Notes: generated by a model not told the origin, from the letters alone. A stretch of DNA of 20,390 nucleotides from CAYWFP01 sp964457365 (GCA_964457365.1 CAYWFP010000076.1:1-20390), one strand, 5' to 3'. Shown: positions 8,378 to 16,534, counted from the stretch's first letter. Made by a program: numbers and translations.

Positions 8378-10777
8378 TCACACCGTCAGCTTGATATACA
8401 GCTTCGGCAGCAGCCGCGGCAGTTCGCGGATGTCGGGCAGGATGACGAAGCGCTTGTGCGGGAACATGATCTCCATGTCTGCGACGCTGTTCTCGTTGGT
8501 CGAGATGCCGAAGGTGTGGATGGCCTGGCGCAGGTTCTCCTCGCAGGCCATGCGCACGTCGTGCTGGGCGTAGCGGGTGCCCGGGTCGTACCCCGCGTCC
8601 ATGGGCTTGCCGTCGGTGACGAGGATGATCAGCCGCTGGCGGTGCGGCTGCTGCGCCAGACGCCAGCCGCCGTGCCGCAGCGCCGCGCCGATGCGCGTGG
8701 CGTTGCCGGGGCGCGCGCCGGCGGTGCGGTTCATGGTGGCCGGATCCCACGCGTCCCGGTAATCCTTGTAGATGTCGTATTCGCAGAATTCGTGCCCGTT
8801 GGTCGAGAATCCGCAGATGCTGAAACGGTCGCCCAGCGCCGCCAGTCCCTGCCCCAGCACCAGCGTGGCCCGCTTGACCACGTCGATCACCGTGCCGTCG
8901 TGTCCGCAAGCGAACGCCGTTTCGCCGACGGCCTCGCGCGCGAGCGTCTCGCCGGTCGAGCCGGAGGTGTCCATCAGCAGCAGCACCGCCAGGTCGCGCC
9001 GGGTGGTCAGCGGCCGCTCGTAGAAGTCGATCCGCGGCTCCGGGTCGCGCCGCCGGTCGACCATGTGCTGCACCAGCCGCTCGGGGTTGATCGTGTCGCC
9101 TTCGCGCAGGTACTTCTCCCGCCGCGCCAGCTCGGGCTTCAGTTTCTCGAAAACCTGCCGCACCCGCCGCGCCTCCTCGCCGAAGTCGTCGCCGCACGCG
9201 ACGCGGCCGGGCTCGGCCACGCGCTCGAAGACGCGGCAGAAGTTCTCGTAGTAGTCGTTCTCCGCCTGACTCCACTCGTCGTAGAGGAAACACGCGTCCA
9301 CGCCCGTGGCCTCGCGCTCGTCGCCTTCCTTCTCGCCGTCGCCGTCGGAATCGGGCGCCGGGTCGGGCTCGCCCTCGTCGCGATCCCCGGCCTGGTTGTC
9401 GCGGGCCTGCTCCTTCAGGTTCGCCACCAACTGGTCCGGCGCCGGACGGCCGACCTCGCCGGGGTAGAAGAAGTCCGGCAGGAACGCGAACGCGCGCAAC
9501 CTTCCCCCGCCGGCCCGGCCGTACAGCGGATCCTCCGGCGCGATCGCGCGCAGGCGCTCGGCGGTCTCGAAGACGTTGACCGAGGCCAGCGCGATCTGTT
9601 GCAGCGCCTCCTCGCGCTGCTCCACCAGCAGCCGGTACGCCAGCCGGTCGACCGGCGATACGGGCGGCCGGCGCTCGAACTCGGTGGCCAGCCCGTGGTC
9701 GATCAGCTTGTGCGCGCCGGGCCAGTGCGCGCGGACCCGCTCGATGATGCGGGCGTACTCGGCCAGCGTCAGTAGGTGCTGTCGCGCCGGGTCGTCCCCG
9801 GCGACGTCGGCGGCGGTGGCGTAGCGCGGGTGGCCCTGCACGCGGCAGAAGCTGTCCCAGCTCAGGCAGCCCGCGGCGAGGATCGTCTGCAGGCGGTACC
9901 AGTCGCGGTTGTTCGCGCGTTCCTGGAAGATGCGCATGCGCGCGGGAAGGTACAGCCAGCGGTGCAGGCAGACCACCGAGGAGCCGTTCTCGATCAGGAA
10001 GTCCGAGTCCAGCCGCGAGAGGTCGTCCACCTCGACCTCGTAGCCGACCAGCGCCCGCAGCAGCCGCGCCAGCGCTGGCTTGATCTCCTGCAGCCGCGTC
10101 TCGCGCGTCAGAGTCTGGATCACCGCCTCGGCCCCCTTGAGCGCGCACTCCATGAACTGCAGCCCCGTGCGGCGGTTGTCGGCGAAGGCGCGCAGGCCGT
10201 GTTCGATAAAGGCGTCGATCTCCGCGGGCGCAAGGCGCGCGCTGAGCGTGGCGTAGCCTTTCAGAAAGGCGTGGGCCAGCTCCTCGTCGATAGCGCGCAG
10301 GCGCTTGAGCCGGGTGATGCAGTCGCGGATCCGCGCGGGGTTGTCCCCCAGGCGCCCCTCGCCGAAGGCCTTGAAGAACTCCACGCCGTAATAGAGCCGC
10401 GACGCGGCCAGTTCCCGCCCGGTCTCGGTCACCTCCGCGAAGACGCCCGGCAGGTCCATGACCCAGCGCGTGCGCGGGTTGAGCGCCTGCAGGAAGTTCT
10501 TGAGCACGTAGTCGTAGCAGCTCTGGTCGGCCTGCTTCATCATGGCGAAGAAGGTCTGCGTGACCTCCTTCTTCTCCTCGCCCAGGTCGCCCGCGGCGTA
10601 GAGTTCCTCGATGGTCTGGCGGAAGAGGTCGCGATAGCCCCAGGTGACGCTTCTGAGCGAAAAGTCGTGCTCGCCTTCGATGTTCGGGGCGTGGCGGTCC
10701 GTGCGGGCCGCGCGCTGCGGCGGGACCCGTGGGGCGGTGTTGTCGCCGTGGATCTCGTGCTCGAAGGGGCGGTTCAT
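8378..10777 (-). CDS. VWA-domain protein of the CbbO/NorD type
   Basis: 799 residues. The long N-terminal region (1-460) is helical and has no motif I can name with certainty. Around 465-490 there is an acidic, Gly/Asp/Glu-rich linker. At 497-520 a YDEW...NDYYENFCRVFE block matches the signature region of NorD/CbbO proteins. The C-terminal VWA domain begins near residue 595 with LAVLLLMDTSGSTGE; its MIDAS motif DTSGST is at 603-608. It continues with LVTDGKPMD and ends HKRFVILPDIRELPRLLPKLYIKL. Family members pair with a MoxR AAA+ ATPase to activate or insert metal into a client such as Rubisco or nitric oxide reductase. The ATG overlaps the ATPase stop codon (ATGA, 10777-10774). Its stop lies only 6 bp from the stop of the convergent binding-protein gene, so no dedicated terminator fits between them. 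Confidence 0.88.
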   Translation of the reverse strand: MNRPFEHEIHGDNTAPRVPPQRAARTDRHAPNIEGEHDFSLRSVTWGYRDLFRQTIEELYAAGDLGEEKKEVTQTFFAMMKQADQSCYDYVLKNFLQALNPRTRWVMDLPGVFAEVTETGRELAASRLYYGVEFFKAFGEGRLGDNPARIRDCITRLKRLRAIDEELAHAFLKGYATLSARLAPAEIDAFIEHGLRAFADNRRTGLQFMECALKGAEAVIQTLTRETRLQEIKPALARLLRALVGYEVEVDDLSRLDSDFLIENGSSVVCLHRWLYLPARMRIFQERANNRDWYRLQTILAAGCLSWDSFCRVQGHPRYATAADVAGDDPARQHLLTLAEYARIIERVRAHWPGAHKLIDHGLATEFERRPPVSPVDRLAYRLLVEQREEALQQIALASVNVFETAERLRAIAPEDPLYGRAGGGRLRAFAFLPDFFYPGEVGRPAPDQLVANLKEQARDNQAGDRDEGEPDPAPDSDGDGEKEGDEREATGVDACFLYDEWSQAENDYYENFCRVFERVAEPGRVACGDDFGEEARRVRQVFEKLKPELARREKYLREGDTINPERLVQHMVDRRRDPEPRIDFYERPLTTRRDLAVLLLMDTSGSTGETLAREAVGETAFACGHDGTVIDVVKRATLVLGQGLAALGDRFSICGFSTNGHEFCEYDIYKDYRDAWDPATMNRTAGARPGNATRIGAALRHGGWRLAQQPHRQRLIILVTDGKPMDAGYDPGTRYAQHDVRMACEENLRQAIHTFGISTNENSVADMEIMFPHKRFVILPDIRELPRLLPKLYIKLTV

Positions 10778-11631
10778 CGGGCTGCCGTGGTCTGCGGGGA
10801 CGTCGTTCGGCCGGCGTCGTCCGTGTCGAAGTAGAGCGCGGCGATGTCGTTGATGGAGTCGCGGATCTCCGCCTCGTCGGTCAGCGTCTGGCTGATGGCC
10901 ACGTCGACGGCCTCGCACGCGGAGAGATCCTGCTTCATCAGCCGGCCGACGTAGACGAGCAGGCGCGAGCTGACGCCCTCGTCCAGGCCGTAGCCCTTCA
11001 GTTCGCGGATCTTCTGGCCCATCTCGGCCAGCCGGCGGCTGGTGGCCGTGTCGAGCTCGGACTCGGTCTCGATGATGCGCGTTTCGATCTCCGCGGCGGG
11101 GTGGCCGAAGCCGAGGCTGGCGAAGCGCTGCTTGGTCGACTGCTTGAGGTCCTTGACGATGCTCTGGTAGCCGGGGTTGTAGCTGAGCACCATCATGAAT
11201 TTCGGATGCGCGCGGATCACCTCGCCGGTCTTGTCGAGGTAGAGAATGCGCCGGTCGTCGGTGAGCGAGTGGATGATGACCGTGGTGTCCTTGCGCGCCT
11301 CGACGATCTCGTCGAGATAGCAGATGCCTCCGCCTCGCACCGCCAGCGTCAGCGGCCCGTCCTGCCAGACCGTCTCCTCGTCCTTGAGCAGGTACCGTCC
11401 GACCAGGTCGGCCGCGGTCAGGTCCTCGTGGCAACTGACGGTGATCAGCGGCAGGTTCATCTCGTAGGCCATGTGCTCGATGAAGCGGGTCTTGCCGCAG
11501 CCGGTGGGCCCCTTGATAATCAGCGGGATGCGGCTTTCGAAGGTGGCGCGGAAGACCGCTTCCTCGTCGCCCTGGGGGATGTAGTTGGGGCGTTGCTGTA
11601 CCAGAAACTGCGCGATCGTCTCGGTGTCCAT
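10774..11631 (-). CDS. MoxR-family AAA+ ATPase of the CbbQ/NirQ/NorQ type
   Basis: 285 residues, close to the family's usual 260-290. Walker A GPTGCGKT is at 41-48 and is followed by RFIEHMAYEMNLPL. SCHEDLTAADLVGRYLL (66-82) is the strongest CbbQ/NorQ signature. Walker B is ICYLDE (103-108), sensor 1 is in MVLSYNPGY (147-155), and STKQRFASL supplies the probable arginine finger. The ATG at 11631 has an AGGAAAGGG ribosome-binding site a few nt upstream. The upstream in-frame extension (to 11751) is proline/arginine-rich, crosses the predicted promoter and is not coding. Its product presumably forms a hexamer that remodels a client bound through the VWA partner encoded immediately downstream. 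No Rubisco, nor or other known client gene is visible, so calling it cbbQ or norQ would be arbitrary. Confidence 0.93.
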   Translation of the reverse strand: MDTETIAQFLVQQRPNYIPQGDEEAVFRATFESRIPLIIKGPTGCGKTRFIEHMAYEMNLPLITVSCHEDLTAADLVGRYLLKDEETVWQDGPLTLAVRGGGICYLDEIVEARKDTTVIIHSLTDDRRILYLDKTGEVIRAHPKFMMVLSYNPGYQSIVKDLKQSTKQRFASLGFGHPAAEIETRIIETESELDTATSRRLAEMGQKIRELKGYGLDEGVSSRLLVYVGRLMKQDLSACEAVDVAISQTLTDEAEIRDSINDIAALYFDTDDAGRTTSPQTTAAR

Positions 11632-11721
11632 GAAACCCTTTCCTCGGCTCCGGCGATGTCGTCGATTGGCGGGGCGCTCTACCGGGAAGGCATCGTCCTC
11701 GGGGATATCGTCAACAACGCC

Positions 11722-11751
11722 ATTGTAGCCCGGCGGGTAGGCGAAAGTCAA
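11722..11751 (-). promoter_or_regulatory. Predicted sigma70-type promoter for the AAA+/VWA operon
   Basis: On the minus strand TTGACT (11751-11746) and TACAAT (11727-11722) are 18 bp apart. Both hexamers match consensus at 5 of 6 positions. The leader to the ATG at 11631 would be about 85 nt. Confidence 0.7.
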
Positions 11752-11763
11752 ATGCGACTCGGT

Positions 11764-11934
11764 CTAAATAGCGGCGAGCCGGTCGACCGACCGGATGACG
11801 TTGCGCGCGGCGTGCATCAGGCACTGCTGCAGAAAATGGCCCGCGTGCGGCCGCTTGCCGGCGACGATCTCGAAGAGGATGCCGCCGAGGAGGTAGACGT
11901 TGCTGTAGTAGTCGAGCCGCTCGCCGGCGTCCAT
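11764..11934 (-). pseudogene. Fragment of a second Ser/Thr kinase
   Basis: This stretch encodes 56 residues containing LDYYSNVYLLGGILFEIVAG and KRPHAG. That is the subdomain IX region (D/N-V-Y-x-L-G-x-I-L-x-E-I-x-x-G) of eukaryote-like bacterial kinases, followed by a CLMHAARN helix and a natural-looking stop. Everything upstream that a kinase needs (glycine loop, VAVK, HRD, DFG, APE) is absent; the frame further 5' is only Arg/Pro/Ser-rich. The fragment has no ribosome-binding site. Its wording differs from the matching region of the intact kinase at 12047, so it is not a recent partial copy of that gene. It probably marks a lost neighbour kinase. Confidence 0.6.
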
Positions 11935-11989
11935 GGTGCCACTGCTGGCGGCCGGGCGCAATTCTCCGTTGGCCGGATTCGACCGGTGG

Positions 11990-12018
11990 TTGACGCGGGC
12001 CGCGCGGGGTGGTAGGCT
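11990..12018 (+). promoter_or_regulatory. Predicted sigma70-type promoter for the kinase gene
   Basis: TTGACG (11990-11995) and TAGGCT (12013-12018) are separated by 17 bp. The -10 keeps the three most conserved bases (TA and final T). The leader would be about 22 nt, containing GAGG at 12036-12039. Confidence 0.55.
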
Positions 12019-12046
12019 GATTCGGCCACCGCTGCGAGGACGCTCC

Positions 12047-15000
12047 ATGGCGCGCCGCCGGAAACGCACGCATATCGACCGCTACGAGATCGTCAAGACC
12101 CTCGGCACCGGCGGCATGGGGGCGGTCTACCTCTGCCGCGATCCGGACCTCGACCGGCCGGTGGCGGTCAAGCTGCTCAAGCCCCGCCAGCGCCAGCAGG
12201 AGCGCCAGCGGCTGCGCTTCCTGCGCGAGGCGCTGACCACCGCGCAACTGCAGCACCCGGCCATCCCGCCCGTCTACGCGGTGAACGAGACCGACGAGGG
12301 CGAAGCGTATTACGTGATGAAGCCCATCGACGGGCGCTCGCTGCACGGCATCCTCGAGGCGCTGCGCGATCAGGAGAAGAAGGCGACCGGCGAGTACGAC
12401 CTCTTCCGCCTCGTCGAGATCATGCGCGACATCTGCCAGGCCTGCCATTACGCCCACAGCAAGGGCTATATCCACCGCGACCTGAAGCCGGGCAACATCT
12501 TCGTCGGCGACTACGGCGAGGTCTACATTATCGACTGGGGCCTGACCAAGATGCTCCGCGAGGAGGAGGAGAAGCCGGGCGCCGCGTCGCCGGACCCGGC
12601 GCACCCGGTGCACGACGAGACCACCGACTTCTCGCGGGAGACGGCCACGGTGGAGCTCTCCCCGGAGATCGTCTCCGACCAGAGCGAGGTCGACGTCCAC
12701 GACACGCTGACGATGGACGGCGACATCCTCGGCACGCTGGCCTACATGGCGCCCGAGCAGGCCTCGTGCAAGGCGATCGGGCCGCAGGCGGATATCTACG
12801 CGCTGGGCGTGATCCTCTACGAGATGCTCACGCTGACGCTGCCGGTGACGGAGAAGACGCTGGCGGCGCTGCTGCAGGCGAAGCTCGCGGGCGAGGTCGA
12901 GCCGCCGGAGCTGCGCGCGCCGGACCGGCAGGTGCCGCCGGAGCTCTCGGCGGTGACGCTGCAGGCGATGAGCCCGAATCCGGACGACCGTTTCCGCTCC
13001 GCGGCGGACCTGAACCGCGCGTTCGAATCCTGGCTCGAGGGCAAGTCCCAGTACCGCAACGCCTATCGCACCCAGTTCGATCCGCGCGAGGTGCTCTTCC
13101 TGCCGCGGGCGGGCAAGAAGGGCTGGATCGTCGAGAAGGACCGGGTGCAGACGAGCCCGCTGGCGCAGAAGGGCAACGCGTACCTGCTGATCGACAAGGA
13201 GTTCGTCGGCGACGTCCGCTTCAGCGTCAACGTCATCTGCTACCCCGAGAACGACGAGGAGAACGTCGGCGAGTTCGCCCTCGTGGTCAACGGCTCGATC
13301 CCCAGGCCGTGGGACGGCTTCGTCGACGGCTACACCGTCTACATGGCCGCCAACAACAACACCCGCGCCTACCTCTCCAAGAACGAGGCCGAGGTCGCCG
13401 GCAACGAGTACGTCTTCCTCGAACCGCGGCGGCAGTACCGCCTCACCGTGGAGCGGACGCAGACCGAGGCGCGGGTGCTGCTGGACCGGCACGTCATCCT
13501 CTTCTACCGCGACCGCGAGCCGCAGAGCCCCGGCTACGTCGGCTTTCTCCACCGCGGCAGCGGCATCGAATTCAGCGGGCTGCGCATCCAGACGCGGGGC
13601 ATGCCGACGATGACCGCCAGCATCGACGTCCCCGAGGCGCTGATGGCCGAGCAGTGCTACGACGGCGCCGAGAAGCGCTTCCTCGCCATCGCCCTGGCGC
13701 ACAAGAACCGCTACGAGGGCGCGTGGGCGCGCTACCGCGCGGGCATGGCCGCGTACCTGCAGAACCGCGACCGCAAGCGCGCGCTGCGGGTCTGGACGCC
13801 GCTCAAGAAGGGACCGTTCGCGGTTTTCGAGAAACTCGGGCGGGCTTCGCTGGAGCTGGAGAACAAGCGCAGCTTGCGCGCGGCCAGGATCATCGCCGGC
13901 ATCCTCGACGAGAGCGCGGCGGTGCCCAATCTCGAGCCGGTGGCCGACATCGTCTTCACCCAGATGCAGCAGCTCCTGCGCGGCAAGATCACCGGCGAGC
14001 GCGGCTGGAAGACCATCGACGCCTGGGCGCGCCTGGCGCTGAGGCTGGGCAAGCGCCTCGAGAGCCGGCAGGACATGACCCCGGCGATCCTCTGGCGCTG
14101 GCTGCTGCTGGCGCTGACGAAGTACCCGCACCACCTGCAGGGCTGCATCCAGTTCCTGCACCTGGCCTTCGGCAAGGGGCAGGGGCCCTTCGCCGAGGTA
14201 CTGATCACCATCGAGCCGCTGATGACGATCCTGCGCCGCAGCGCCGAGATGGCCGATCACGCCTACCTGGTGGGCAAGGTGATGCGCCTGATCCTTTTCC
14301 ACGACGACCGCCTCGGCAACCTCGAGACGCTGGCGCGCTTCTATCTCCACGCCGGGCACGAGGAGGTGGCGCTGCGCATTGCCGAGCACATCCGCTACAT
14401 CTGCCAGGAGCACGACTACGACGTGCCGCCGATGCCGATCACCTTCCTTGCGAGCTTCGAGTGGCTCAAGGGGCATCGCGAACGCGCGCGGGAGCTCTTC
14501 GCGGTCATGACCGAGAAGAGCACGGGCTGGGCGCGGCTCGACGGGCGCATCTTCCTCGGCCTCGACGCCTACGCGCAGGGCGACCGGGACGAGGCCATCA
14601 CGATCTGGCGCCGCGTGCTCGCCGACGCCGACGCCAAGCAGCACAACCGCCACCTCGTGGTGCGGGGCCTGCTCGGGGAACTGCCGTCCGACCCGGTGGC
14701 CGCGGGGGTGCCGCACCGGGCGGATCACCGCCTGCTGTACTGTCTTTTCCTGGGCTACAAGAACTACCTCGACTGGCGCCGCGCGCCCGAGGGCGTGGCC
14801 GCGGCGGAGCTGAAGGCCACCGCCTGCCGCCTGCTCTGGCGGGTGGCGGAGCTGGTGCAGCCTTCGTACGACATCTACTCGGCGACCGATACGCTCGCGC
14901 GGGTGCCGCTGGAGGTGATGGGCGAGATCGTCCCGGCCAAGCCGACGCCGCAGAAACTGACGCCGATGGAGAAGGCGTGGCTCGAGGCGCTGGCGCGGGC

Positions 15001-15082
15001 CTCGGCCGTCGACGAGCCGGAGAAGCCCAAGCGTTCCTCCACCGGCCGCCAGCGGCGCAAGTCGACGCCGGTGCGTTCCTGA
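12047..15082 (+). CDS. Large eukaryote-like Ser/Thr protein kinase, PknD-like, with C-terminal beta-sandwich and helical repeats
   Basis: 1011 residues from the ATG at 12047; GAGG lies 7 nt upstream. The kinase domain (about 12-340) has the Gly loop GTGGMGAVY (20-28), VAVK Lys42, helix-C Glu61, HRDLKPGN (143-150), DWG (163-165, replacing DFG) and APE (235-237). The activation segment between DWG and APE is about 70 residues, roughly twice the usual, and the extra part is acidic and Ser/Thr-rich. A short helical stretch leads to a beta-rich domain (about 345-525) resembling the concanavalin/DUF1080-like fold: GYTVYMAANNNTRAYL, YRLTVERTQTEARVLLD, YVGFLHRGSGIEFSGLRI. The rest (530-990) is helical and TPR-like. 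No transmembrane helix was seen. This layout and size match chlamydial PknD-type kinases of the PVC group. The substrate is unknown. The C-terminus is basic (KPKRSSTGRQRRKSTPVRS). Confidence 0.92.
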   Translation: MARRRKRTHIDRYEIVKTLGTGGMGAVYLCRDPDLDRPVAVKLLKPRQRQQERQRLRFLREALTTAQLQHPAIPPVYAVNETDEGEAYYVMKPIDGRSLHGILEALRDQEKKATGEYDLFRLVEIMRDICQACHYAHSKGYIHRDLKPGNIFVGDYGEVYIIDWGLTKMLREEEEKPGAASPDPAHPVHDETTDFSRETATVELSPEIVSDQSEVDVHDTLTMDGDILGTLAYMAPEQASCKAIGPQADIYALGVILYEMLTLTLPVTEKTLAALLQAKLAGEVEPPELRAPDRQVPPELSAVTLQAMSPNPDDRFRSAADLNRAFESWLEGKSQYRNAYRTQFDPREVLFLPRAGKKGWIVEKDRVQTSPLAQKGNAYLLIDKEFVGDVRFSVNVICYPENDEENVGEFALVVNGSIPRPWDGFVDGYTVYMAANNNTRAYLSKNEAEVAGNEYVFLEPRRQYRLTVERTQTEARVLLDRHVILFYRDREPQSPGYVGFLHRGSGIEFSGLRIQTRGMPTMTASIDVPEALMAEQCYDGAEKRFLAIALAHKNRYEGAWARYRAGMAAYLQNRDRKRALRVWTPLKKGPFAVFEKLGRASLELENKRSLRAARIIAGILDESAAVPNLEPVADIVFTQMQQLLRGKITGERGWKTIDAWARLALRLGKRLESRQDMTPAILWRWLLLALTKYPHHLQGCIQFLHLAFGKGQGPFAEVLITIEPLMTILRRSAEMADHAYLVGKVMRLILFHDDRLGNLETLARFYLHAGHEEVALRIAEHIRYICQEHDYDVPPMPITFLASFEWLKGHRERARELFAVMTEKSTGWARLDGRIFLGLDAYAQGDRDEAITIWRRVLADADAKQHNRHLVVRGLLGELPSDPVAAGVPHRADHRLLYCLFLGYKNYLDWRRAPEGVAAAELKATACRLLWRVAELVQPSYDIYSATDTLARVPLEVMGEIVPAKPTPQKLTPMEKAWLEALARASAVDEPEKPKRSSTGRQRRKSTPVRS

Positions 15083-15290
15083 ATTCGCACGCATGGCTAT
15101 TCCTTCCACTTGTCAAAGAACCGTCGCGGGAACGGAGCCCGCCTTGGTGTCGCACCTTTACATGTGCGGCAGGGAGGGGGAGAATGCAAGGGGCTTTGGT
15201 ACAGAACCGTACCGTAGAAAAATTTCGTTTTTGTCCGCAGGCGCGGAACGTCTTCGCGGGGCAGGTGGATACGCGGAGCGCCGCGGCGGC

Positions 15291-15310
15291 AAAAAACTTC
15301 TAAGTTTTTT
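15291..15310. terminator. Candidate bidirectional terminator between the convergent kinase and UroD-family genes
   Basis: A perfect inverted repeat, A6CTT (15291-15299) and AAGT6 (15302-15310), has a 2-bp centre that includes bases of the UroD-family stop codon (TAG, 15302-15300). It ends in six T on either strand. The stem is almost all A-T, weaker than a textbook intrinsic terminator; in the plus direction a GC-rich segment precedes it. Confidence 0.45.
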
Positions 15311-16358
15311 CGAATCTCTCTTCGCTGACCCCGGCCCACGCCTCGTGCACGGCCCGCACGGTCTCGGGGTCGGCGCCGGGGCCGAACTCGAACTGGGCGA
15401 TCACGCCGCCTTCGGGCGTGGCGAGATGCGCGGCGACCTCGCGTACGGCCCGCCGCCCCTCCTCGGGATCTTCCGAAGGGAGGATATGCTGGCGATCGAT
15501 CTCGCCCCAGAAGCAGATCTTGCCCTTGAACGCGGCGAGTTTGTCGAGGCCCATGCAGAAGAGCTGGGAGTTCAAGGCGTCGACGCCGACCTCGATCAGG
15601 TCGGGGTAGATGTCGAGAATACAGCCGTCGGAGTGCATCATCGCCAGCTTGCCGTGCGCGTGCGCCAGCTGGCAGTAGTCGCGGTAGAGCGGCTTGAAGA
15701 GCTCGCGCCAGACGGGCGGCGGGATCAGCAACTGCCGCTGCGCGCCCCAGTCGTCCATGAAGAAGACGGCGTCGACGTCGGTGGCGACCCAGAACTCCAG
15801 CTCGCGCAGATGGAACTCGTGGATCGCGCGGAGCATCTCGGCGCCGCCCTCCTCGGGTTCCATCATGTCGACCATCGCCTCCTCGGTGCCGCGCAGAAAC
15901 TGGTACCGCTCCCACGGGCGCGGCAGGCATCCGGCCTTGACGAAGAGGTCGGTCTGCGCGCAGGCGCGGTTGACCGCGTCGCGGGCGGAGGCGGGATCTT
16001 CGGGGAGACACTCGACGGGTGGCTTGACGACGTCCCGCCAGTCCTCGATCTGCTTGACCAGCGGATCCTTCACCTCGCCGATAACGCCGGGCTGGATGTT
16101 CTCGAAGACGCAGCCCCATTCGTCGACATACCGTCCGGCGGCGTAGCGCTCGCCCCGGACGCGCGGCGAGGGGGCGTACGCCTCGACGCCGAGGCCGCCG
16201 ATGTTGGCGATATCGCCGGGAAAGCGCGCGCGCAGCGCCGCGCAGGCCTCGGGGTAGCGGTTCTCCGCCCACGGCAGCACCCACATGTCGCGCGGCACGC
16301 GGTCGGGACGGTTGAAGGTGACGGCGTTCTTCACCACTTCGCGGGGCGTCTGGGGCAT
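15300..16358 (-). CDS. Uroporphyrinogen decarboxylase (UroD/MtaA/CmuA) family protein
   Basis: 352 residues. The N-terminus TPREVVKNAVTFNRPDRVPRD is the usual opening of non-haem UroD-family proteins. Later segments fit the same barrel: VDAVFFMDDWGAQRQLLIPP, WRELFKPLYRDYCQLAHAHGK, MMHSDGCILDIYPDLIEVGVDALN, and KICFWGEIDRQ. True HemE signatures are not evident. Such paralogues are numerous in Lentisphaerota, Planctomycetota and related phyla; characterised relatives are corrinoid-dependent methyltransferases, but the substrate here is unknown. The ATG at 16358 has GGAG about 6 nt upstream. It follows the PHP gene on the same strand with a 182-bp gap that contains its own promoter. No corrinoid protein gene is adjacent. 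Confidence 0.88.
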   Translation of the reverse strand: MPQTPREVVKNAVTFNRPDRVPRDMWVLPWAENRYPEACAALRARFPGDIANIGGLGVEAYAPSPRVRGERYAAGRYVDEWGCVFENIQPGVIGEVKDPLVKQIEDWRDVVKPPVECLPEDPASARDAVNRACAQTDLFVKAGCLPRPWERYQFLRGTEEAMVDMMEPEEGGAEMLRAIHEFHLRELEFWVATDVDAVFFMDDWGAQRQLLIPPPVWRELFKPLYRDYCQLAHAHGKLAMMHSDGCILDIYPDLIEVGVDALNSQLFCMGLDKLAAFKGKICFWGEIDRQHILPSEDPEEGRRAVREVAAHLATPEGGVIAQFEFGPGADPETVRAVHEAWAGVSEERFEKT

Positions 16359-16416
16359 GGCGGGCTCCGATACGGTATGGTCGATGACGAAGGCGACAGC
16401 CGCAATCGCCGGTCCG

Positions 16417-16445
16417 GTAATACCCTCGAAGGCTCGGTGCGTCAA
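16417..16445 (-). promoter_or_regulatory. Predicted sigma70-type promoter for the UroD-family gene
   Basis: On the minus strand TTGACG (16445-16440) and TATTAC (16422-16417) are 17 bp apart. The leader to the ATG at 16358 is about 50 nt. The -35 overlaps the stop codon of the small ORF at 16442-16534. Confidence 0.65.
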
Positions 16446-16534
16446 CCTTCCTTGTGCGGAATGGCACGGATCAGGAACTTGTTGAACAGGGGAACCGTGA
16501 ACGCGATTTCTCCGCGCGCCGGGCTGTACGCCAT
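16442..16534 (-). CDS. Possible 30-residue small ORF or eroded gene tail
   Basis: The ATG at 16534 lies 6 nt after the PHP stop codon and the frame ends with TGA at 16442. The product contains AFTVPLFNKFLIRAIPHKEG, which reads like a genuine protein C-terminus, with alternating hydrophobics and codon use fitting the genome. CAGGGC directly before the ATG is too close to be a good ribosome-binding site. It could be the 3' remnant of a lost gene (some AAA ATPases end in a similar VPLF helix, a weak impression) or a real small protein made with the PHP enzyme. Confidence 0.3.
   Translation of the reverse strand: MAYSPARGEIAFTVPLFNKFLIRAIPHKEG

Noticed and set aside
10774..11434. Upstream extension of the VWA frame through the ATPase gene, suggesting an AAA-VWA fusion
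   Set aside because: The extension is Arg/Pro-rich nonsense. The VWA gene starts at the ATGA overlap, and the ATPase reads in another frame with perfect motifs.
11711..15109. Minus-strand open frame of about 1132 codons opposite the kinase gene
   Set aside because: Low-complexity shadow of the kinase. Only the short stretch 11764-11934, in a different frame, has kinase-like sense.
15165..15230. Short inverted repeats such as GGTAC/GTACC between the kinase and UroD-family genes
   Set aside because: 5-bp stems are expected by chance and lack supporting context. The palindrome at 15291 is the better terminator candidate.
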